DNA from: Telopea speciosissima
Lineage: Eukaryota; Streptophyta; Magnoliopsida; Proteales; Proteaceae
Direction: 5' to 3'
Length of the DNA: 64,000 nucleotides
Assembly: GCF_018873765.1 (NCBI RefSeq)
Contig: NC_057925.1
Location: forward strand, 48,267,010-48,331,009
The translations under genes were made by a program, and so were the position numbers. Position 1 is the stretch's first letter; the number at the start of each line of letters is the position of its first letter. Below, piece by piece: positions 48,501 through 57,500 of the stretch. The notes below the pieces were generated by a model. That model made no database searches, was not told the DNA's origin, and worked only from the letters and a program-made list of their open reading frames with translations.

Positions 48501-51500
48501 TCAAACCATCACTGGACCTTCATTGATAGACTCCCCTACACCTGCCTAGCATAACCATACCCTCAAACCCTAACCCTAACCCTAACCCTAACCCTAATTT
48601 TGACCTAAATCCTTATTCTGCCCCAATCGGACTGCCTGTTCATAGAAGATCCTGTAGTACTGGTTCCTAGTTGGTCTCCTATCCACCTAGGACTACATTA
48701 CTCTCTCGATACTAATCTATTCCGGTTGAAACTCAGGAATTAAACCTTAACTCATTACTCTCTTAGAAGTTAGAACATGCTGTAACAGTCCCCAAATCAC
48801 GGATTAAATAGCTTTTTTTATGCTGCAATCTGGTCTGGTGGTAGAAAGGAAAACCCATATCTGAACTTGACAGTAACTTCCCAGTCCAGCAGGTTCTCAA
48901 ACTGAAGTTCGGCAAGAAGGGGTCGCCCAAGGGTGTCAGCTGACCCTCCCAAGTTTGGGATTGGGAGATCAAAGCATGAAAGAGATCGACTAGGTTTCTA
49001 GTGAACACAGTTTAGTGCAGGTACAGAACTGAGAAAAGAATAGAAGAATAAGGGAACAGAGAAAGAAGAAATAAAGGAAATAGGAAGGTAAGATAAGAGC
49101 TTACCGGAGAGGGAATGAATCACACTGGAGAGTGGAAGAGAACAGGGAAACGGTAACCCACGGCAGTAGAAAATTTCCAATATTCTTATTCACTGTCTTC
49201 CAACGCAGGTTACATGCAACTATATAAAGATAAAGAATAGACTCCTATAGGAACTACTAAAACAACTTCTCTCAAAATAGAAAATTAACATCTAAATCTA
49301 ATTCCCTACACAGCTCTCTCCAATATAAAATAAAAGGCAATTACAAAAATATCCCCAATTAACTAAATAAACTCTACCAACCCTTATTGGACCAAAAACC
49401 AAGATTGGGCTGGTTTCGCCTTGGTCTGGGCTTCCAGATCAGGTTATGTTGGTCCAGTCATGATAGCACTACTGCATCAACTGCTCTGCTCTTTAAACAA
49501 CAATTGTGATTTAGTGTCTCGATATTTACCATTCCTTTGAAAAGACCTTACTGTTTGTTGTCCTGGTATGTTTCAGTGATGGAGGGATATCAGTTGCTTT
49601 TTCTGATGCTGGTGCAGAATGGGCTGAAGATTACATTTCTAATTTACGAAGTGCTTCTGCAAATATCTTTCAGCATGGTTCTATCAAATACAATACCAAG
49701 GAATACCCAATAGAATTGAAGCCTTTATTCTCAGCTTTTGGACTGAGGTCTTTTGCAATGACATCCTTGAGGTCCTTCTTAATGTTTTATTTGCCTCTTT
49801 TGGAGCCACGTTCGAACATAAACGAGGACGATGATGATTTCTTACAGGACTCCTCAGAAGAGCAGCATATTGATTTGGTTGTTCCCTTTAAAAAATCCAT
49901 CAAGCAAATAATTCGTGAGGTAAGTATTTACCAATTTCTTCCATATTTGTCACAAAGATTTATCTGGTTTAATCAATGTCAAATTGCCACTTTGCTAACT
50001 CATCCTGTTCCAGGATATTTTCATTCCTTATAATTAGCAAATTTGAGTTGGGAAAAAGGAAAATTGCGAAGGGCTTGAATCTACTGACATGAGAAGCATT
50101 GAATAGATAAAACTCTGGGGAACCACATTTTTGGTTGTCCAAGTCTTGTGGCTGTTGGCCTAACTAACAACTCATGAACCAACTTCTGTCATCCAAAGAT
50201 TTCACCAGACTTAGCACGGGCATCGGACCTGTCTCAGTGATGGTGGATCCTGTCTTAACTGGTTCAATCACATATAATTAGAATTGGGAAAAGGTAAACC
50301 GATGAGTAACTCTATTCTCACTGGAAGGAGAAAGATTCAGATTCCTGCTGAAATCTAAAAGGCTTGTCTATTATTTGTTGGACATTTTCACTGTTGGATT
50401 TCTTGCATGTCCATACTTGTCGTGCAAACCTTACCCTCCCTTTTCCTACACAACCGCCCAGGTGAAGGCAGGATTTGATCCCAGGACCTGGCAACAATAG
50501 GCCTAGGTCATTACCAGCTGCGCTAGCTGGCACTTATGCATGTTTTGACTTTAAGCCAGCTTAACACAGTCATACTTGGATGTTTCCTTTCAGTTCTAAA
50601 TTTTTGTTGATTGTGTCCTTTTTGACACTGTTTATTTATTTGCACTAAAATACACCTTATTTAGTGAATGTTTTCCTAGTCTGACACACAAATATAACTT
50701 TACCTGGTCTGTGCACCTTGTTGTCATGTGGAAGGGTGATGTAGCTATTCTGACCGTTGGATATTTAGGAAATGACATGAATAGGTCCATGTGTCATCCT
50801 TCAGCCCCAAATTCAATCATGTACCCTCCAATGTATGTTATGCACCCTCTCCAATAGTCCTGAATTTTGAAATGCTTTATTTCCATTTTGTTAACTCCAT
50901 TTGGTGAAACTTGCCATGTGAGCAGGGATCCTTGGGTTGTACATGTGAACAAAATTTCTGCGTCATCTGACCTGCTATGTGGCAGTAACTGAGGGCAGAC
51001 CAGGAAACCGTTACCCTATTTTTATTTATGTTTCCCATCATGTTTGCCCTTAGCTTTACTTACCTTTTTACCTACGTAATATAATATTATCTGACATATG
51101 AAGAGGCAAGGGGATAGAAGTTACTATTCCATAATGTAAGCATCAAATAAGTTCATTGTTATGTTGCCTTCCACTTTTTGGAAGGACCCCTTTCCCATTG
51201 TAGCTTGGATTACCTACCTGGAGAAATTCAAATACATGCCAATCACACGTAATAGATTATATTTATAAAGGTGTGTCACCATTCTGGATCAGGGTTTGCT
51301 TTGTCTGTGTCTACACATCATAGAGGTTAGATTTATTTTGTATTTATGACTAACCTGTTGATATTATCTCTCTTGAGATCTCATCAATCATTCTCTGCTG
51401 TGCTTTGCCCTAAAACTATTTCCAATAACTTTCAGATTTCAATAATTATACTGACCGTTGTCTTTTAGTAAGCATTTAATCCAACCTTCTCCCTCACTCT

Positions 51501-54500
51501 TAGTTCTTTAATTGGTGGGGGAATTTATCATGCTTCTTCTGTTTAAAATTTGTTTTACAAAGATGACCATGAATTTAGAGGTTCATTGATCATTAACTCC
51601 CTGTTCCAAGCCCAAATAAAGGAGGATTGGTGCGTCAGGTCGGCAGCCGGCATTGTAAAAACTTTAACCAAACCCTTTTGCATGGATTCTGGGATTTTTT
51701 ATTTTCAACCATGTGCTAGGGTGTCCCCCCACAAGCAACACATTGCATTATAACCCTGGTGTAGTGGATAGTGAGCAAGGCTTAGCTAGCGCATCCCTTG
51801 TAAGCGACACACTGCTTTGTTGCTGGTTGTGGTGACAAGTGGGCAAGGGTTCTTGCACCATGGACAAGTGCAAGTAAAGAAACTAATCCAAAAGCGTAGG
51901 ATTAGATTAGCTTCTTGGAAAATGGGAACTTTAATGGGAAGGATTTTGAATTGATAGATATAGTGAGAAGAAGAATTAAGATAGCTTGTATAAATTAGAC
52001 TAGATAGAAGGGTAAAAAGGCTAAGGAATTAGATCATTATAAACTTTGGTATACTGGGGATCAAAATAATAAAAGTGGGGTGAGAATAGTAGTAGATGAA
52101 TATTTTAAAAATGATGTTCTATATGTTAAAAGAATTGGTGATAGGATAATATCCATCAAACTTGTGTTAGGAAAAGAGGTAAAAGGGCGTACCCAGTGCA
52201 TGAGGCTCCCGCTATTGCGGGGTCTGGGGAGGGTCAAAATATATGCAGCCTTACCCCGACTTCATGGAGAGGCTGTTTCCAAACTCGAACCCGCAACCAC
52301 TAGGTCGCAATGGAGCAACCTTACCGAGTTAGGAAAAGAGGTAATCAATATAATTAGTGCTTATGCACTACAAATCGGATTAGAGCAAAATACTAGAAAC
52401 AATTTTGGGAACACATGGATAGATTAGTTCAAGGAATTAGTCAAGGAGAAAAGATTATTATAGGGGGAGATTTAAATGGATGTGTTGGAAGAGATAGTAG
52501 ACGTTATGAAATAATTCATAGAGAATATGGTTTATGAGATAGGAATGAGGAGGGAACTTTAGTTTCAGAATTTGTTGTGGCTTATGATTTATCAATAATC
52601 GGCACATGCTTTTAAAAGAGAGCATATTTAATAACCTTCAAAATTCGGTAAAATAGGCTTCTTTCTAACTAGAAGGTTGATAGGTTATTATGTAAAGATT
52701 GTAAGGTTGTACCAAGGGAGAGCTTAACCACGCAACATAGGTTAATGGTCATGGATATGTGTTTTAAAATGCTCAATTTTAAAAAATGTTAGATTATTTG
52801 TCCTAGGATAAGCTGGTAGAACTTAAAAGGAGAAAACTTGAAGACATTTACTGATAAATTAGTAACACATGAAAGGTGGGATTTCAATGGAGACTAATAT
52901 GATGTGGAACAAGATGGCTACTTATATTAAGAATGTATCTAAAGAAGGTTTAGGCGAATCTAAAGGAAAACGACATTCATCTAAGGAAATTTGGTGGTGG
53001 AATAATGAAAAGTTCAAGCAGCCATTAAGGTTATGAATCTAATTTAAAATGTTAGGGAAGGCAAAGACTAAGAAATATGAGGATCTCTATATCAATTAGG
53101 CACAAAGGAGGGGGGGGGGGGGGGGCGGAAGATATCTATAAAAGTGAAGATGGTAATGTATTTATAAATAATGAGATTAAAGAGAGATGGAAAATTTATT
53201 TCTACAACTTACTAAATGAAAACAATACAAGTCATAGTGTTTTAAAAGGTTGTAATAACCATCAAGAAACCAAAAATCTTAGATATATACCGAAAATTAG
53301 GGTGTCTGAAGTAAAAGAAGCTTTAAAGAGGATGAAAATAGGTTAAGCAGGTCTAGATGGTACTTTGGTAGAGGCGTGAAAGAGCATAGGAATTAGTGGA
53401 ATAACTTGGCTAGCTAAGTTGTTTAATAAGATCATGAGCACAAGAAAAATGCCAGACGAATGAAGGAGAAGTATTGTGGTTCCAATTTATAAAAATAGAG
53501 GTGTTATTCAAATCTGTAATATTAAATTAGGGGAGAGAGTAATTGAAACCTGTCTGAGACAAGAAACTAATAAATTGGATAACTAATTTGGTTTTATGCC
53601 AGGAAGATCAACCACAAAAGCTATTTATTTGCTTGAGAGAGTACTTCAAAGATTTAGAAAATGTAAGAAAGTACTCCATATCTTTTTTATTGACATAAAT
53701 AAATCTTATGAGAGAGTCCCTAGAGAGTTAATTTGGCAAGTTTTAGAGGAAAAGTGCTTTGATTAAGTATGTGGGCATAGTTAAAGATATATATAATGGT
53801 GTAGTGACTTGTGCAAGGACAGTTTTGGGGGGGGGGGGAGGGGAGTAGTGAATTCCCAGTTACAATCAAATTACATCAAGGATCAACTCTAAGCTCGTAT
53901 TTGTTTGAACCAATCATAGATGAGCTGACTAGAGGCATCCAAGACCAGAACCCTTGGTGTAAAAATTTTGTTATTGATATTGTTTTGGTGGACGAAACAA
54001 AAGTAGGGATAAATACATAGTGGGAATTATGGAGATCAATGATGTAGACTTAAGGGTGCATATACAAAGAGGAATAAAGGCCACAAACAGACCCACTAAT
54101 GTAGAAGGAGTTCAACTAAGAACCACTCACAGTAGGATCGATAATAGTTACAGTAGAACACCAAAATAGAAACTAAATCAGAATTAGTAACTTAGTGAAT
54201 AAGGACCAAACCAGCAGCAGGAATGGCTCCAAAGTAGGATCGAGTGAAGGCCTAGGCAAGGGTGGTTTGTGCTCCAAGTATCAGCCAATTCTAATGGCTG
54301 GTTGTGAAGTTAATTCAAGTCTGAAGTTTGCAGCAGATTCTGGGCAGAACTGAGATCGCAGGTGCAGCAGTCCTTCACTTGATTGTGTAAACAGCAGCAG
54401 CAGTACTTGGTGATGATTGTGGATTGATTCAAGTCTTCAAAGAGTTCTCCAGCTGCAGTTTATTGCAGTCACAACTCACAAGATGGCAGCAACAGTAGGG

Positions 54501-57500
54501 GTCGATTGGAAGAACTAAAAAAAAAAGAAAATAGAAGGATAGATAGAAAGGGGGATAGGGATAGGAGGGGGGGGGGTAGGCTATCTCAACATTGAGTCTC
54601 TCACCCATAGCTATCTCAGCTGTTGAAAGGCAAATTCTTTCTCAGAATTGGAAGGGGGTTGGTGGTAGGTTATCTCAGCATTGGGTCTCTCACCCACAGC
54701 TATCTCAGCTGTTGAAAGGCAAATTCTTTCTCAGAATTGTGCTTGTAAATTTCATTAATCAATTGGTGACTCGGGTGCCAATTTTGTTGTTTCGGTAAGC
54801 TTACAAAATAGAAAAGTAAGAAATTGGAACTACTAAGGCTTTAAAGAATCCAGCCTTCTAAACAAACAAGGAAACAAAAATAGAAACTAACAAAAATTAG
54901 AAGCTACCTAAATGAAATAAAATAAACTTTCTAAAACTGAAAATAGAAAATTAACTTTGGCAGCATTAGGATAAGATCTTTCTCCACTTGATGGGCCCAC
55001 AGGATCTTCTAAAAAGCATCCCCCCACACAAGGCAAATATGGGCTGTGACATTGTTCACGTGAACAGTAACATGAACAATGTTTTGGTCTTTTTTTCTTC
55101 ATATTTCGATCTACATCAACTCTACCCCACTTAAAAGAAATTCGACCTCGAATTTTAACAAGTGTAGGACCAATCTTCGTGTTGTGCACGTTTGTCTTCA
55201 ATCCATAGCAGGATTCAGGTAGTGCTTTGAAGATACGAATGTAATCCAAAAGGTTTGGAGTTCGTTCTTCAAAGTACTTTGGTGGAATAACAAATTCCAC
55301 GTGTTCAACTTCCACATCATCAGTCGTGTCCATGGGGTTGTCCACGAATGTTTCTTCGACCTTCTTTGCTTTAAACTTAAGCTCTCTAAGTTTTCCTTGT
55401 CATTCATAGCCTCCTCAATGGTTTCTTCTTGTTGGGGAACCATAATCATCTCGGCTGTCTCTTCCTTGACGACTTCGACATAGGCCTCCTTAGTAGGACC
55501 ATTGAGCTGTTTGTCTAACATCTGCAGAATTGCTTGCAGTGTCATAGTAGCATTTGTAGGAGGTGGACGGTAACCAGGACAAAAATCAGCTTTTAGCTCT
55601 TGAACTTCTCTCTTCAAAGAAGCAACTCCTTCAACCAACTGTTGTACAGCTAATAAAAGATCATCACTAGCATTTATCAGAGCATGGTTAGGGTTCTTAG
55701 AATTCCCCTCTTCCATGGCTTTGATACCAAATAATGTAGGAGTTCAACTAAGAACCACTCTACAGTAGGATCGATAATAGTTGCATTAGAACACTAAAAT
55801 AGAAAAAATAAAAGGCTGAAATTAGAAAGTAATCAAATCTGAGCAGACCAGCCGCAGGAATGGCTCCAAAGTAGGGTTGAGTGAAGGCCTAGGCAAGGGT
55901 GGTTTGTGCTCCAAATATCAGCCAATTCTAATGGCTATTTGTGAAGGTATTCATGTCTGAAGTTTGCGGCAGATTCTAGGCAGAACTGAGATCGCAGGGT
56001 GCAGCAGTCCTTCACTTGATTCTGTAAACATTAGCAGCAGTACTTGGTGATGATTGTGGATTGATTCAAGTCTTCAAAGAGTTCTCCAGCATTAGTTTAT
56101 ACCAGTCACAAGATGGCAGCAACAGTAGGGGTCAATTGGAAGAACAAAAAATAGAAAATAGAAGGATATATAGAAAGGGGGATAGGGATAGGAGAGGGGT
56201 GGGGGGGGGGGGATAGGCTATCTCAGCCTTGGGTCCCTCACCCCCAGCTATCTCAGCTGTTGAAAGGCAAATTCTTTCTCAGCATTAGAGGAAAGCATTG
56301 CTTGTAAAGTTCATTAATCAATTGGTGACTCTTTCTTACAATGGGTGCCTATTTTATAGCTTAGGCAAGCTTACAAAATAGAAACTAATGGAAAATAGAA
56401 ACTACTAAGGCTTTATAGGATCCAGCCTTCTAAACAAACAAGGAAACAAAAATAAAAACTAAACTTTGGCAGCATTAGGATAAGATCTTTCTCCACTTGA
56501 TGGGCCCACAAGATCTTTTAAAAAGCATCCCCACATAAGGCAAATATGGGCTGTGACACTGTTCACACAAACAGTAACGAACAGTGTTTTGGTCTTTTTT
56601 TCTTCATATTTCGATTTACATCACCCACACTTGGGCCCAACGACTGAAGTGTTTTAACTAGCTCATGATAGGCCATAACTTAAGTTGAGCTCACGATAGA
56701 CCATAACTTAAGTTGCAAGTCAGGTCCATATATGGCCCATATGCTAATTATCACTTAAGCCCATGAGATAACTTTTGAGTAGCCATTGACCAGCTTGGTT
56801 GGAGGATTTCTTTGGTCCATGTGACTGCCACATGGGTGTTGCTACAAGCTAAATTGGTTTCTAAAGTGTTTTAGTTCCTATTATGCTTAGTTTTCATCTA
56901 TATAATAGACTTATTGTCGCAGTGGCAACTAAGAATCTCACTTCTGTTTTTAGAAAGTTTCTATTTATTGTAGTGGCTTAGCAACCAAGTAACCCCATGC
57001 ATGGTAGGATGACCATTGCTTATATCTTGTTATTGGAGCATATAAATAAAGGAGATAGGCATGATGCACACTATTTTGGCTATTTAAAAAATTGCTCTTG
57101 TAAGTGTAGCTACTGTGGTAATTCAGTTGCAAAGGTCCTTGGTGGTGAAGCTGACCTAATAAGCTTGGTGGTGATACCAAGTCATATCCTCCCTACCCTT
57201 CTCCCATCTTCTCTTTCTCTTTCTTCTACCTTGCTGTTCTGTTGATTTCCAGCAACCTCCTTCTTTACTATCTTGGTCATCTATTGGTAATATCTATTCC
57301 TTCTTATGTTTTCTCTTATATTTATCATATATCTGTTTGTTACTATTTCTGCAGATTTATTTTCTGTTTCTCCACTCCTACAGTTTTCTGATTTGCCATA
57401 TTCTAACAGCAACTTTGTCGTACTCCCAATCCAGCACTTCGTTAAGGCTCAAACTTTGACCTAATATTCTCCTCCTTAGGCCTTACCTTCAACCAGGATT

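Noticed and set aside
48568-48597. Telomere or chromosome end
   Set aside because: Only five hexamers, embedded in an intron between intact exons.
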